In this document: piece by piece, positions 32,610-42,164 of the stretch
Numbering within the stretch: position 1 is the first letter of the stretch
Layout: each line of letters begins with the position of its first letter
From: Streptomyces shenzhenensis
GTDB lineage: Bacteria > Actinomycetota > Actinomycetes > Streptomycetales > Streptomycetaceae
Assembly: GCF_003688995.1 (NCBI RefSeq)
Contig: NZ_PENI01000046.1
Location: forward strand, 1-64,000
Direction of reading: 5' to 3'
DNA: 64,000 nucleotides
Translations under genes and position numbers: made by a program
Notes under the pieces: model-generated
What the model saw: the letters and a program-made list of their open reading frames with translations, nothing else
Databases searched by the model: none
Told to the model about the DNA's origin: nothing

Positions 32610-34193
32610 ATGCCGTCCTACCTGTCACCCGGCGTATATGTCGAGGAGGTGGCCAGCGGATCACGTCCCATCGAGGGGGTGGGCACGTCGGTCGCGGCCT
32701 TGGTCGGCCTCGCGCCGACCGGGCCGCTGAACGAGCCGACCCTGGTGACCAACTGGTCCCAGTACATCGCGGCCTTTGGTGACTTCACCGACGGCTACTA
32801 CCTCGCACACTCCGTTTACGGGTTCTTCAACAACGGCGGCAGCGCCGCGTACGTCGTGCGGGTCGGCGGCACGGCCGAGGGCGCGGCAGGCAACGCCGCC
32901 CCGGCCGCCGCCACCGGCTCCACCGCCCAGGCACCGGCCGCGCTCCCGGCGGGTGAGCCGAAGCAGCTCGGCACCTTCAGCGTGACCGCCGTCGCGGGCG
33001 GCTCGCTCAGCGTCGAGGTCGCCGACCCCGAGGGCGAGGGCCCCGCGGAGCGCTTCAAGCTGATCGTCAAGGACGGCGACAAGACCGTCGAGACCTTCGA
33101 TGTGACCGCCAAGAAGGGCGGCCGCAACTACGTGGTCACGCAGGTGAAGGAGCGCTCCAAGCTCATCACCGTGCAGGAGTCGGTGCCCGCGGCGCAGCTG
33201 GCGCGGCCCGAGAACCAGACCGTGGCGCTGACGGCACCCGCGGCGCCCGCCCCCGCCGTCCCCTCCGGGGCGAGCGACTCCCACCCCGGCCCGGCCCAGT
33301 ACCTCGGCGACTCCGCCGACCGCACCGGCTTCGGTGGCCTGGAGGCCGTCGACGAGATCTCCATCGTCGCCGTCCCCGACCTGATGGCCGCCTACCAGCG
33401 GGGCGCGATCGACCTGGAGGCCGTGAAGGCGGTCCAGCTCGGTCTGATCGCGCACTGCGAGCTGATGGGCGACCGGGTCGCCGTCATCGACCCCCCGCCG
33501 GGCCTGAACGCCCGTCAGATCCGGGTCTGGCGCCAGGAGACCGCGGGCTACGACTCCAAGTACGCGGCTCTGTACTACCCCTGGGTCAAGGCCTTCGACC
33601 CGGCGACCGGCCAGTCCCGTGTGATCCCGCCGAGCGGTCATGTCGCCGGCATCTGGGCCCGCAACGACTTCGAGCGCGGCGTGCACAAGGCACCCGCCAA
33701 CGAGGTCGTACGAGGAGCGGTGGACCTGGAGCTCCAGATCACCCGCGGTGAGCAGGATCTGCTCAACCCCGTCGGCGTCAACTGCATCCGCGCCTTCCCG
33801 GGCCGCGGCATCCGCGTCTGGGGCGCCCGCACCATGTCCTCCGACCCGGCCTGGCGCTACCTCAACATCCGCCGGTACTTCAACTACCTGGAGGAGTCGA
33901 TCCTGCTCGGCACCCAGTGGGTGGTGTTCGAGCCGAACGACCACAACCTGTGGGCCCGGATCCGGCGCAACGTCTCGGCGTTCCTCGTCAACGAGTGGCG
34001 CGCCGGCGCCCTCTTCGGCCAGCGGCCCGAGGAGGCGTTCTACGTCAAGTGCGACGAGGAGACCAACCCCCCGGAGTCGGTGGACCTCGGGCGCGTGATC
34101 TGCGAGATCGGTGTCGCCCCCGTCAAGCCCGCCGAGTTCGTGATCTTCCGGCTGGCCCAGTTCTCCAGCGGCAGCGGGGAGTTGGAGGAGTAG
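32610..34193 (+). CDS. cis2: CIS sheath protein
   Basis: 527 aa. The start SYLSPGVYVEEV is the classic contractile sheath beginning. AAYVVRV, VAVPDLMAAY, KYAALYYPWVKAFDP and the C-terminal RYFNYLEESI, LWARIRRNVSAFLVNEWRAGALFG, and EVICEIGVAPVKPAEFVIFRLAQ-type end (here RVICEIGVAPVKPAEF) match phage and AFP/PVC sheath proteins. An Ala/Pro-rich insert of about 150 residues after residue 90 forms an outer domain. It builds the contractile outer cylinder. GAGGAG lies before the ATG. Only one sheath gene is present, unlike the three in AFP. Confidence 0.95.
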   Translation: MPSYLSPGVYVEEVASGSRPIEGVGTSVAALVGLAPTGPLNEPTLVTNWSQYIAAFGDFTDGYYLAHSVYGFFNNGGSAAYVVRVGGTAEGAAGNAAPAAATGSTAQAPAALPAGEPKQLGTFSVTAVAGGSLSVEVADPEGEGPAERFKLIVKDGDKTVETFDVTAKKGGRNYVVTQVKERSKLITVQESVPAAQLARPENQTVALTAPAAPAPAVPSGASDSHPGPAQYLGDSADRTGFGGLEAVDEISIVAVPDLMAAYQRGAIDLEAVKAVQLGLIAHCELMGDRVAVIDPPPGLNARQIRVWRQETAGYDSKYAALYYPWVKAFDPATGQSRVIPPSGHVAGIWARNDFERGVHKAPANEVVRGAVDLELQITRGEQDLLNPVGVNCIRAFPGRGIRVWGARTMSSDPAWRYLNIRRYFNYLEESILLGTQWVVFEPNDHNLWARIRRNVSAFLVNEWRAGALFGQRPEEAFYVKCDEETNPPESVDLGRVICEIGVAPVKPAEFVIFRLAQFSSGSGELEE

Positions 34194-34294
34194 GCCGCCC
34201 GCCTGCGCCGTAGTCGTGGCACGTCATCTCGTGCACCAGTTCCTGCACCACCCCGTACGCCATCTCCACGAACCATCAGAAGGACAGAGAACAG

Positions 34295-34738
34295 ATGAGT
34301 CTCAGCCCGGGTGACGCCCTTACCTCACATAATTTCGGTCTCCAGATCGACGGCGTGATGGTCGAGTACCTCGCGGAGGTCAACGGCCTCAGCATCGAAC
34401 AGGACGTCATCAAACACCTGTCGAACACCGCGCAGGGCCACAAAGATGTCAGTCTCATGCCGGGTGTGCAGAAGGACGGGCAGTGCACCGTGGTGCGCGG
34501 CATGACCCAGTCCCCCGCGTTCACGGAGTGGATCAACGACTCGATCGCCGGCGCGATGAGCACGGCACGCAAGAACGCCTCCATCATCATGATGGACTAC
34601 GAGAACAATCCGGTGAAGCGCTACAACATGCGCAACGCCTGGTGCAGCAAGATCGACGCCAGCGCCCTGAAGGCCGGCGAGGCCTCCGCGCTCACCGAGA
34701 CCGTGACCATCGTCTTCGAAGAACTGGTCATCGAATAA
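34295..34738 (+). CDS. cis1: CIS inner tube protein
   Basis: 147 aa of the T4 gp19/Hcp-like tube family. NFGLQIDGVMVEYLAEVNGLSIEQDV is the typical first beta hairpin region, with KRYNMRNAWCSKIDASALKAGE and the VTIVFEELVIE end. It forms the hexameric rings of the inner tube through which cargo passes. It follows the sheath gene after 101 bp and overlaps the next gene by TAATG. AGGACAGAG upstream is the ribosome site. Confidence 0.93.
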   Translation: MSLSPGDALTSHNFGLQIDGVMVEYLAEVNGLSIEQDVIKHLSNTAQGHKDVSLMPGVQKDGQCTVVRGMTQSPAFTEWINDSIAGAMSTARKNASIIMMDYENNPVKRYNMRNAWCSKIDASALKAGEASALTETVTIVFEELVIE

Positions 34739-35244
34739 TGCGACGTACGGCTGCCAGGGCGGGCGCGGTCGTGGACGTACCGGCACCACAGACGGTAAAG
34801 GCGGCGGGGCCGGAGCAGACGGGCGGCGCTCCCGCGCCCGCGCCCGCGCCCGCCCCCGCGCCGGTGGCTCAGCGGATGCGGACCGAGTTCCCCTTCGAAC
34901 TGCCGCGCGGCTACGTCGACGATTCGGGAACCGTCCACCGGGACGGCGTGATGCGCCTCGCCACCGCCCGGGACGAGCTGATCCCGCTGCGGGACGTCCG
35001 CGTCCAGGAGAACCCCGCCTATCTGTCGGTGGTCCTGCTGGGCCGGGTCATCACCCGCCTGGGCACGCTGGCGATGGTGCACGACGGTGTGGTGGAGAAC
35101 ATGTTCGCCTCGGACCTCGCGTTCCTTCAGGACTTCTACCGTCAGGTCAACGCCGAGGGCCACACCCGCGCCGCCGTGCAGTGCCCCCACTGCTCGGAAC
35201 CCTTCGAGGTCGAACTCGGCGGGAGCCGCCTGGGGGAATCGTGA
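34738..35244 (+). CDS. CIS tail-assembly protein with CPHC motif
   Basis: 168 aa. An N-terminal Ala/Pro tract (about 20-48, a run of repeated AP pairs) precedes a globular domain: FPFELPRGYVDDSGTVHRDGVMRLATARDELIPLRD, LSVVLLGRVITRLG, VVENMFASDLAFLQDFYRQVN. It ends with a single CPHC pair that may bind zinc as a dimer. The placement after the tube gene and the small size fit a tail-assembly chaperone-like role. It overlaps the genes on both sides (TAATG and GTGA), so synthesis is tightly coupled to the tube protein. Confidence 0.7.
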   Translation: MRRTAARAGAVVDVPAPQTVKAAGPEQTGGAPAPAPAPAPAPVAQRMRTEFPFELPRGYVDDSGTVHRDGVMRLATARDELIPLRDVRVQENPAYLSVVLLGRVITRLGTLAMVHDGVVENMFASDLAFLQDFYRQVNAEGHTRAAVQCPHCSEPFEVELGGSRLGES

Positions 35245-35399
35245 CGTACGCGACCGACCGACTGCACGAGGAGATCGCGTACGTCGCCTACCACTTCCAC
35301 TGGAGCCTGGAGGAGATCCTGGACCTCGAACACCGGGACCGCCACCGCTACACGGAACAGATCGCGTCCCTGGTGACACGGGGCGGGGCGGAGGGCTGA
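35241..35399 (+). CDS. Small CIS-conserved protein (DUF6760-like)
   Basis: 52 aa from a GTG that overlaps the previous stop. The sequence (RLHEEIAYVAYHFHWSLEEIL, then DLEHRDRHRYTEQIA) is mostly helical with Trp and His and matches a small conserved protein I recall in Streptomyces CIS operons. It looks like the second half of a tail-assembly chaperone pair, which in phages is often split by frameshift. No enzymatic motif. Confidence 0.7.
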   Translation: MTYATDRLHEEIAYVAYHFHWSLEEILDLEHRDRHRYTEQIASLVTRGGAEG

Positions 35400-35402
35400 G
35401 CT

Positions 35403-38400
35403 GTGGGGTTCTTCGACCGACTGAGGGGCGGCGGCTCGGCGGTGTCCGCCGCGCGTCGCGAACAGAGGGCGGACGTTGTTGCCGGTACGGCATCGGCATC
35501 CGTATCGGCTTCCGAGGCGAACTCGGCTACTGGGGACGGAGGTTCCTCTCCTGCGGGCACGAGCACGGACACGGGCGCCGGTACGGGAGTGGGTGTGGCC
35601 GACTGGGTCGGGTTGCCGCCGATCCAGCGGGCCGCTGTCGGGCGGACCGGTGTCGCGGACCCCGGGTTCAGCGGACGGCTGAGCACCTGGCAGAACCCCT
35701 CCCTCACCGGCGGGACCCTGTCCCACGCCGTTCTCGACGGCGCGCCGGCCGGGCTGGTCAGGGACGTGCTCACCGCGTCGGCGAGGCCCGTCTTCGGACT
35801 CGAACCGCCCTCGCGCACCCTGCCGCCGGTGCGGGGCGGGGAGCCGGAGGCCCCGGGCCACGTGCACGACGGCACCGCGCCGGTGCAACACGTGCCGGGT
35901 CCCGTCACAGCGTCCCGCCCGGCGGGCCCGCGGGTGACACCCGTACCGGCCCGGCCGCACCGGCCGAACCTGTTGACCAGGGCGCCCGCCACGCCTGTCG
36001 TGCAGCGGCGGGCTCTGCCTGTGGCACGAGGGGACGTTGCGACCGCGTCCGGTGCGCCGGGCCGTACGCCGCCGGGCTCCGCGGGCGCCGGGGCGGGGGC
36101 GGCCTCTCCCGGGGTGGCGGTCGATGCCGGCCGAGCCCGGGGAGGCGGCTCGGCCGGTGCGGGGGCTGCCTCGGGCGGCCCTGCGTCGGCTGGCGCGGGC
36201 GGCCCGGCGCCGACCGGGCCCGGCAGCCCGGCGTCAGGTGGCGGTACGACAGACGGCTCCGGCAGCACGGCGGCGCACTCCAGCGATGCGGCGGTCGACG
36301 TTCAACGGGCGACGGCCGGTTCCGGTGGCAAGGTGGTTCCCACGTCGACCACGGCCGCGCCCCGTCCCGGCAGCCCGGCAACCGGACCCGTCCGTCCGAC
36401 GACCGACCGCAGCAGCACCAGCACCAGCACCAGCACCAGCACCAGTCGGACAAGTCACCGAAGTGGAACACCTGCCAACCCTGCCGACAAGGCCGCTCCT
36501 CCCACGAGTACGGCATCCCACACCGGCAGTCGAACGACCGGCTCCGAGGCAACAACTTCCGCCACACGCGCGGCGAGCAGCGCCCTCGCAGCCACAGCAC
36601 CCGCCCCCGGCGACGCCCCGGCCGTCACCGAGGCGTCGAAGGGCGGTCCCGGCACCACTCCCACGGGCCCTGGCTCCACGCCGACCAGGCCCAGCAACAC
36701 GGTGGCCGACGTCCAACGTGCGCCAACCATCCCAGCCGGGACGGCCACCGGCCCCAGCAGCAGAGGGGAACGCCCAGTCGGCCCGCCGACCCGCTCCAGC
36801 GGCGTGGCGGTCAACGTCCAACGGGCGACGGCCGATCGCAGCCGTACGCCCGCCGAACCCGCCGGAACGCCAACCGGCCGCGGCCGGGCGGCAAAGGCAC
36901 CTGCCGAGCCCGTGCGTGAACCCAACGGGACGGCAGACAGCCCGCGCGGCACGGCGCCCGGCCCAAGCGGCACGGCGCCGGACTCCGGCTGTGCAGCCGC
37001 CGGCCCCTTGAACACGGCGCCCCGGCACGGCGGCGCAGTGGTCAACGTCCAGCAGACACAGGGCAGTTCCAGCGGCGGGGCGACGCCCACGCCCACCGGT
37101 ACGGCGCTCGCGCCCAGCACCGCCGGGCCGGGGCCTGGGAGCGGTCGCCCGATGACCACCCCCGCCCCCAGGGCGACCGGTTCCGCCGGCACGGCACCCC
37201 ACGCCGGCAATGGAACAAGCGGCACCGGCGGCACCGCCGAGACGCCGGCCTCCTCCGACCCAGCGAGCGGCCCCCCGGCCCGCACAGCGCCTGCCCCCGG
37301 CACCACAACGGCCGCTGTCCAAAGGGCGACAGCCGACCGCAGTGGTCGTACGACGGCGACCGGCCACCGCAGTCCGGCGGCCCCGGCCTCCCCCTCGCAG
37401 ACGCCTGCCACCGCGAACTCGCGTCCTTCCAGGCCGACTCCGAGTCCGCGCACTCCCGCCCCCGCTGCCCCGGCCGCCGATCCGGTGCCCCCGAGCACGC
37501 CGTCGAGCGGACCGTCCGTCACGGGCACGCCTCGGGTACAGCGGAGCACCTCCCCTGGAGCCAGGCGCATGGGCCTCGGTGCGCCGACCTCGGGGAACGT
37601 GCCCGGCACTGGCCCGAGCGCACTCCCGGAACCGGCGGCCTCACCCTCCAACGCCTCGGCCATCCCTCCGTCGACGAACCCCACCACCATCCAGCCGACC
37701 CGCCACCTGGCCGCGTCTTCGGCTCCCACCGTCCAGCCGCCCGCGGCTCCAGTCGCATCTGCGAGCCCGGCAGACGGGCTCCGCGCTCCGGCCGTACCTC
37801 CGGTCCCGCCCGCCCCACCGGCCGGTGCCCCGGCAGCCGCCCCCTCCCGTGCCCCGGTCCAGCGCGCCACCACGCCCACCCCGCGGCAGCGCCCTCTGCT
37901 CGGGGCACCCCTCTCCGCCCCGCCGCCGGATACGGAATCCCCCTCGGGGCCTACCTCCCACGGCAGTTCGGGCTCTGCCGGAGCTCCCACCGTTCAGCGT
38001 GCGACGGCAGCGCGCCAGGGCGGGGCACCGGACCGTACTCCACCACCAGCCACCCGGCTCCGCGGAACTCCGGCTTTCACACCGGCGGCACCGCCCCACC
38101 ACCCTTCGGCCGTACCCCTGCGGGCCCCGGCCGCCGACGCCCCTGTCGTACAGCGCGCCACGGTGATCCCCCCAAGTGCGGGCTCCCCGGCCGAAAGTGG
38201 CGGCCCGGAATCGGCGCCGACAGAGCAGCGCATCAAGGCGAGCGCGTCCGCGCTGGACGCGTCCGCGCCGGCCGTGGCCTCTCCGGTGCGCGGCCTGGCA
38301 CCCACCCGCGCCCTCACCCCGGCTCCGACGCCCACGGCAGCCCCCGGCATCCGGCGCCGGGCAACCCCGGTCGCCGTGCCACTGCGCCGCCCGGCGCCCA

Positions 38401-39041
38401 CCAGCGCCCGCCCCTCATCGCCGGGCGCCCGACCAGCGGTACAGCGGGCCGTGGCCCCGGCCTCTCCCGTCGGCCGCGCCGTGCCACTGCGCTCGGCCGC
38501 CGGCTGCGGTTCCGGTACGACCCCGCCCGCCAGCGCCCCCGGGGCGGTCCCGCAGGCGAGAGCGAGGCCAAGCGCCCTCCCCATCCCGGCAGTTGCCCAG
38601 AGACACGCGGCTGCCGCACCCAGGGCGCCCAAGGCGACGGGAACCGCGCACACCAACGCCGTCGTCACCCCCGCGGGCCCCGCACCCGCGCCCGTACAAG
38701 CCCGCGCGCCCATCCCCGTGCAACGAGACACCGGCGGTCCGCCCCGGCCGACGCCCGCCACGACCACCAGGGCTGTCTCCGCCGTTTCGGCCCACGGCAC
38801 GTCGTCGCGCGGCTCGTCCAGGTCCGACTCCGCCAGTGACCCGCCACCGGCGTACGACTCGGGCGAACACCCGCCCGCGTACTCGCCCGTCGCCAAAGGC
38901 CAGTTCGACCCCCGTTCCCTGACCGACTTCCAGCTCGACGAGCTGACACACAGGCTGGTCGGCCGGATCACCCGGCTGATCCGCACCGAACTGCGGCTCG
39001 ACCGGGAGCGGATCGGCAAGCTCCGCGACCCCCGCCGCTGA
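35403..39041 (+). CDS. Giant Pro/Ala/Thr/Ser-rich CIS protein with repeated VQRA motifs
   Basis: 1,212 aa from a GTG start 3 bases after the small-protein stop. Residues 1-60 are GFFDRLRGGGS-type, then an otherwise disordered body. At least a dozen copies of a VQRA/VQRAT core (for example VDVQRATAG, VNVQRATADRS, AAVQRATADRSG, PTVQRATAARQ, VVQRATVIPP) recur every 30-100 residues. The last 50 residues (FDPRSLTDFQLDELTHRLVGRITRLIRTELR) form a charged helix. The position, between the tube-assembly genes and the second tube gene, and the size suggest a tape-measure or tube-lumen scaffold. Cargo or tether roles are also possible. Interior long ORFs on all frames are GC shadows. Confidence 0.75.
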   Translation: MGFFDRLRGGGSAVSAARREQRADVVAGTASASVSASEANSATGDGGSSPAGTSTDTGAGTGVGVADWVGLPPIQRAAVGRTGVADPGFSGRLSTWQNPSLTGGTLSHAVLDGAPAGLVRDVLTASARPVFGLEPPSRTLPPVRGGEPEAPGHVHDGTAPVQHVPGPVTASRPAGPRVTPVPARPHRPNLLTRAPATPVVQRRALPVARGDVATASGAPGRTPPGSAGAGAGAASPGVAVDAGRARGGGSAGAGAASGGPASAGAGGPAPTGPGSPASGGGTTDGSGSTAAHSSDAAVDVQRATAGSGGKVVPTSTTAAPRPGSPATGPVRPTTDRSSTSTSTSTSTSRTSHRSGTPANPADKAAPPTSTASHTGSRTTGSEATTSATRAASSALAATAPAPGDAPAVTEASKGGPGTTPTGPGSTPTRPSNTVADVQRAPTIPAGTATGPSSRGERPVGPPTRSSGVAVNVQRATADRSRTPAEPAGTPTGRGRAAKAPAEPVREPNGTADSPRGTAPGPSGTAPDSGCAAAGPLNTAPRHGGAVVNVQQTQGSSSGGATPTPTGTALAPSTAGPGPGSGRPMTTPAPRATGSAGTAPHAGNGTSGTGGTAETPASSDPASGPPARTAPAPGTTTAAVQRATADRSGRTTATGHRSPAAPASPSQTPATANSRPSRPTPSPRTPAPAAPAADPVPPSTPSSGPSVTGTPRVQRSTSPGARRMGLGAPTSGNVPGTGPSALPEPAASPSNASAIPPSTNPTTIQPTRHLAASSAPTVQPPAAPVASASPADGLRAPAVPPVPPAPPAGAPAAAPSRAPVQRATTPTPRQRPLLGAPLSAPPPDTESPSGPTSHGSSGSAGAPTVQRATAARQGGAPDRTPPPATRLRGTPAFTPAAPPHHPSAVPLRAPAADAPVVQRATVIPPSAGSPAESGGPESAPTEQRIKASASALDASAPAVASPVRGLAPTRALTPAPTPTAAPGIRRRATPVAVPLRRPAPTSARPSSPGARPAVQRAVAPASPVGRAVPLRSAAGCGSGTTPPASAPGAVPQARARPSALPIPAVAQRHAAAAPRAPKATGTAHTNAVVTPAGPAPAPVQARAPIPVQRDTGGPPRPTPATTTRAVSAVSAHGTSSRGSSRSDSASDPPPAYDSGEHPPAYSPVAKGQFDPRSLTDFQLDELTHRLVGRITRLIRTELRLDRERIGKLRDPRR

Positions 39042-39134
39042 CCGGCCGCCACCCGGCGCTCACCGGCATGAGCACGACTCGCACCACCACTCACGACCGC
39101 GCACGACCGGCATCAGCAGAAAGGCCGCTCCTCG

Positions 39135-39560
39135 ATGTCCCGCAAACTCGACCCGGGCTCCACCATCTTCTTCACCCTGACCATCGACGGCGAGAGCCTC
39201 GGGTACTTCAACGGGTGCGAAGGGCTCTCGTCCGCGGTGGAGATCGAACAGCGCCAGGAGGGCGGCAACAACGGGTTCGTCTGGCAACTTCCGTCGCGGG
39301 TCAGCCACTCCACCATCCGGCTGACCCGACCGCTGACCCCGGACACCTCCAAGGTCGCAGCCTGGATCTCCTCCGTGTCCACGGGCATCACACGGCCGAC
39401 CGCGCAGATCGCCGCGCTGCGCGCGGACGGTTCGGAGGTGGCCCACTGGGGACTGATCGACGCACTGCCGGTCAGCTGGCAGGGCCCCACCCTGGACCCG
39501 GCCAACCCGGCCGTCGCCACGGAGGTCCTGGAGATCACCCACCACGGGTTCACGGACTGA
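39135..39560 (+). CDS. Second CIS tube protein (Afp5-like)
   Basis: 141 aa of the gp19-like tube family: FFTLTIDGESLGYFNGCEGLSSAVEIEQRQEGG at the start, TIRLTRPLTPDTSKVAAWI, and the end EVLEITHHGFTD. In AFP-type particles a second tube protein forms the first ring on the hub, joining tube to baseplate. It lies just before the LysM adaptor gene, the conserved position for that role. AGCAGAAAGG precedes the ATG. Confidence 0.88.
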   Translation: MSRKLDPGSTIFFTLTIDGESLGYFNGCEGLSSAVEIEQRQEGGNNGFVWQLPSRVSHSTIRLTRPLTPDTSKVAAWISSVSTGITRPTAQIAALRADGSEVAHWGLIDALPVSWQGPTLDPANPAVATEVLEITHHGFTD

Positions 39561-39576
39561 GGGGGCGAGACACGCA

Positions 39577-40302
39577 ATGGCCAAGGGAAGCAAGAGCGGC
39601 GCGGGCAAGAGCCTCGTGCGCGCCACACTCGCCATCCACGAACCGCCCGTCGGCTCCGGGACCACGCCGGGCGGTCTGATCAAGACGTTCAACTTCGACT
39701 TCAACCCGACGCAGTTGCAGTTGACCCGTACGTCCCAGTGGAAGTCCACGCCGGCCGCGGCCGTGCGCGACGGCACGGTCCCCGAGTTCATGGGGCCCGA
39801 ACCGCGTCGGATGACGGTCGAGGTCTTCCTGGACTCGTCCGCCGAGCCGAGCAGCGACGCGGTGCTGAAGAACGTGGAGTCCCTGCTGAAATGCTGCGAG
39901 GTGACGGCCAAGAGCATCGCCGCGATGCAGCCCTCGCCGCCCTGGGTGGTGTTCCAGTGGGGCTCGTTCTCCACGGCCCGCTTCACCTCGTACGTCAATT
40001 CCGTGGACGTCACCTACTCGCTGTTCGGCACGACCGGTGTGCCGATCCGGGCCACCTGCCAGGTGTCGCTGCACGAGATCCCCGGCACGACCGAGAACCA
40101 GAACCCGACCTCGGGCGCACTCACCGCGCAGCGCGTGCACCGGGTCGTCGCCGGCGACTCCCTGCACTCGCTGGCCTGGCGCGAGTACGGCAACGCGTCC
40201 GCCTGGCGCGCGATCGCCGAGAGCAACGGGATCGACGACCCCTCGCGCCTGCCCACCGGCACCGAACTCGTCCTCCCGGCCGCCGAGGAGGTGCGTCTCT
40301 GA
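39577..40302 (+). CDS. cis7: CIS tube-baseplate adaptor with LysM domain (Afp7/Pvc7-like)
   Basis: 241 aa. The N-terminal 180 residues are a CIS tube-adaptor domain (FNFDFNPTQLQLTRTSQWKS, PEFMGPEPRRMTVEVFLD). The C-terminal 50 are a LysM (HRVVAGDSLHSLAWREYGNASAWRAIAESN, then PTGTELVLP). In related particles this protein clamps the hub to the tube. Its stop overlaps the hub start by TGATG. Confidence 0.92.
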   Translation: MAKGSKSGAGKSLVRATLAIHEPPVGSGTTPGGLIKTFNFDFNPTQLQLTRTSQWKSTPAAAVRDGTVPEFMGPEPRRMTVEVFLDSSAEPSSDAVLKNVESLLKCCEVTAKSIAAMQPSPPWVVFQWGSFSTARFTSYVNSVDVTYSLFGTTGVPIRATCQVSLHEIPGTTENQNPTSGALTAQRVHRVVAGDSLHSLAWREYGNASAWRAIAESNGIDDPSRLPTGTELVLPAAEEVRL

Positions 40303-42164
40303 TGGCGGAGCCGTCCTACTCCAACATCATCCGCGTCACGATCGACAGCAACGAGATCCCGGCCAAATACATCAAGCTGCTCGTCGGCGGCTGGGTCGAT
40401 CTCGGGGCCGGAGTGCCGGGCGAGTTCCGGCTCACCTTCCGTGATCCGAAGCGGAACGTGCTCGGGAAACTGAACGTCAGGTTCGGCTCCAAGGTAGTCA
40501 TCGCTCCCGTCGCCGACGGCAAGGGCGCGGGGTCCCCGCTGCTCACCGGCGAGGTCACCGGCATGGAGATCGACTACGACGGCACGGGTACGTTCGCCGT
40601 CATCCGCGGGTACGACCCGGGCCACCGTCTCATGCGGGTGCGCAGGGTGGCCGCGTACCGCAACCAGACCGCCTCCGACATCGCGCGCAAGCTGGCCGCG
40701 ACGAACGGCATCGCCATCGGGAACATCAAGACCACCAAGACGGTCTACGAGTTCATCAGCCAGTCCAACGTGACGGACTGGGACTTCCTCGCTCGGCTCG
40801 CCGACGAGAACGAGGTGGTCATGTCGCTGAACGCCAAGGGGCAGTTCGACTTCGCCGAACCGGACCCGGCGTCCAAGGCACCCCCGGTGGGCTCCCCCGA
40901 GGATCCGAACCCCCGTGTGCTGCGGGGCCGTGGCGACCTACTGCGCTGCCGGGCCGCCGTCACCGCAGCCGACCAGGTCGACAAGGTGGAGGCACGCGGC
41001 TGGGACATCCCGGCCAAGAAGAAGATCGTCGAACGCACGACGGCGGGCGCCAACCCCGCCTTCGACATCGGGGTCACTCCGCAGCAGGCGGCCACGGCCT
41101 TCAAGGCCGCCAGACTGGTCGAGACCGACACCCCGTACGACCGCCGGCCCGAGGTCTCGTTCGCCGCCGCCTCCCTCGCGGACGACGTCACCTCCTCGTT
41201 CGCCGAGCTGGAGGTCACGGTGCGCGGCAATCCCGTGCTGCGCCCCGGCGTGGCCATCACGCTCAGCGACGTGGGGGTCCCCTTCGAGGGCAAGTACACG
41301 ATCACCTCCGTACGGCACACCTTCGGTGCGGGCAGTCACTACGAGACGCTGGTGATCGTGAGCGGCCGGCAGTGGCGCTCGCTGTTCGGCCTGACGTCCG
41401 GCGGCGGTACGGCGGCGCCCCGGCTGCCGGGCGTGGCCAACGCGCTGGTCACCGACGTGCAGGATCCGCTCAAGCAGGGCCGGGTGAGGCTGCAGTTCCC
41501 GTGGCTGGACGACGCGTACGTCAGCGACTGGACGCGGACCGTGCAGCTCGGCGGGAAGGCGGGCGGCGGGATCTTCCCGCTGGACGTCGGCGACGAGGTG
41601 CTGGTCGCCTTCGACCGGGGCGCGCTCGATCACCCCTTCGTCATCGGCGGCCTCTACAACGGCGTCGACCGGCCGACCGTCGTGAAGGACATGTGGCTGC
41701 ACGACCCGGTCAAGAAGAAGGCCGTCCTGCACACCGTGTCCGACCGGGACGGCAACCGGATGGACCTGCTCAGCCAGCACACCGGCGAACGTAAGCAGGG
41801 CGTCCGGCTGGCCAGCGGCAACGACCGGCTGATCATCAACCTGGACCGCACCAAGACCGAGATCACCGTGGACAGCCAGGGCGCCGTCAGCATCACGGGC
41901 GGTACCTCGGTGTCCGTCGACGCGGGCACGGATCTGACGCTCTCGGCGGGCAAGTCCCTCACCATCAAGAGCGGCGGAGCCATGAACATCGAGGCCCGCT
42001 CCGCCCTCAACGTCGGGTCCACGGCCGGCATCCTGGCCCTCAGGGCGCTCGGCCCCGCGGGCGGTGTGCAGCTCAGGGCGACCGGACCGGCCGGCGTCAA
42101 TGTGCAGGCCCCGTTCATCCGCATGCTGGGCCTGGTCACCGCCAACGGGAAGCCGGTGATCTGA
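40302..42164 (+). CDS. cis8: CIS hub/spike protein, VgrG-like (Afp8/Pvc8-like)
   Basis: 620 aa. The gp27-like N half (PAKYIKLLVGGWVDLGAGVPGEFRLTF, RGYDPGHRLMRVRR, DWDFLARLADENE) is followed by the gp5-like OB domain (ALVTDVQDPLKQGRVRLQFPW, VGDEVLVAFDRGALDHPFVIGGLYNG). A repetitive beta-helix follows (LTLSAGKSLTIKSGGAMNIEARSALNV). The trimer forms the central spike. No separate PAAR tip gene was seen, so this beta-helix may be the working tip. The start is the ATG at 40302, overlapping the LysM gene stop. Confidence 0.93.
   Translation: MAEPSYSNIIRVTIDSNEIPAKYIKLLVGGWVDLGAGVPGEFRLTFRDPKRNVLGKLNVRFGSKVVIAPVADGKGAGSPLLTGEVTGMEIDYDGTGTFAVIRGYDPGHRLMRVRRVAAYRNQTASDIARKLAATNGIAIGNIKTTKTVYEFISQSNVTDWDFLARLADENEVVMSLNAKGQFDFAEPDPASKAPPVGSPEDPNPRVLRGRGDLLRCRAAVTAADQVDKVEARGWDIPAKKKIVERTTAGANPAFDIGVTPQQAATAFKAARLVETDTPYDRRPEVSFAAASLADDVTSSFAELEVTVRGNPVLRPGVAITLSDVGVPFEGKYTITSVRHTFGAGSHYETLVIVSGRQWRSLFGLTSGGGTAAPRLPGVANALVTDVQDPLKQGRVRLQFPWLDDAYVSDWTRTVQLGGKAGGGIFPLDVGDEVLVAFDRGALDHPFVIGGLYNGVDRPTVVKDMWLHDPVKKKAVLHTVSDRDGNRMDLLSQHTGERKQGVRLASGNDRLIINLDRTKTEITVDSQGAVSITGGTSVSVDAGTDLTLSAGKSLTIKSGGAMNIEARSALNVGSTAGILALRALGPAGGVQLRATGPAGVNVQAPFIRMLGLVTANGKPVI

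Noticed and set aside
36037..38922. Several Pro/Arg-rich plus- and minus-strand ORFs inside the giant CIS protein gene
   Set aside because: All are frame shadows of a very GC-rich, low-complexity coding region; only the frame from 35403 has a folded end and repeated motifs.
35403..39041. Cell-wall anchored adhesin
   Set aside because: The protein has no signal peptide, membrane helix or sorting signal, and its position inside the CIS operon argues for a particle role.
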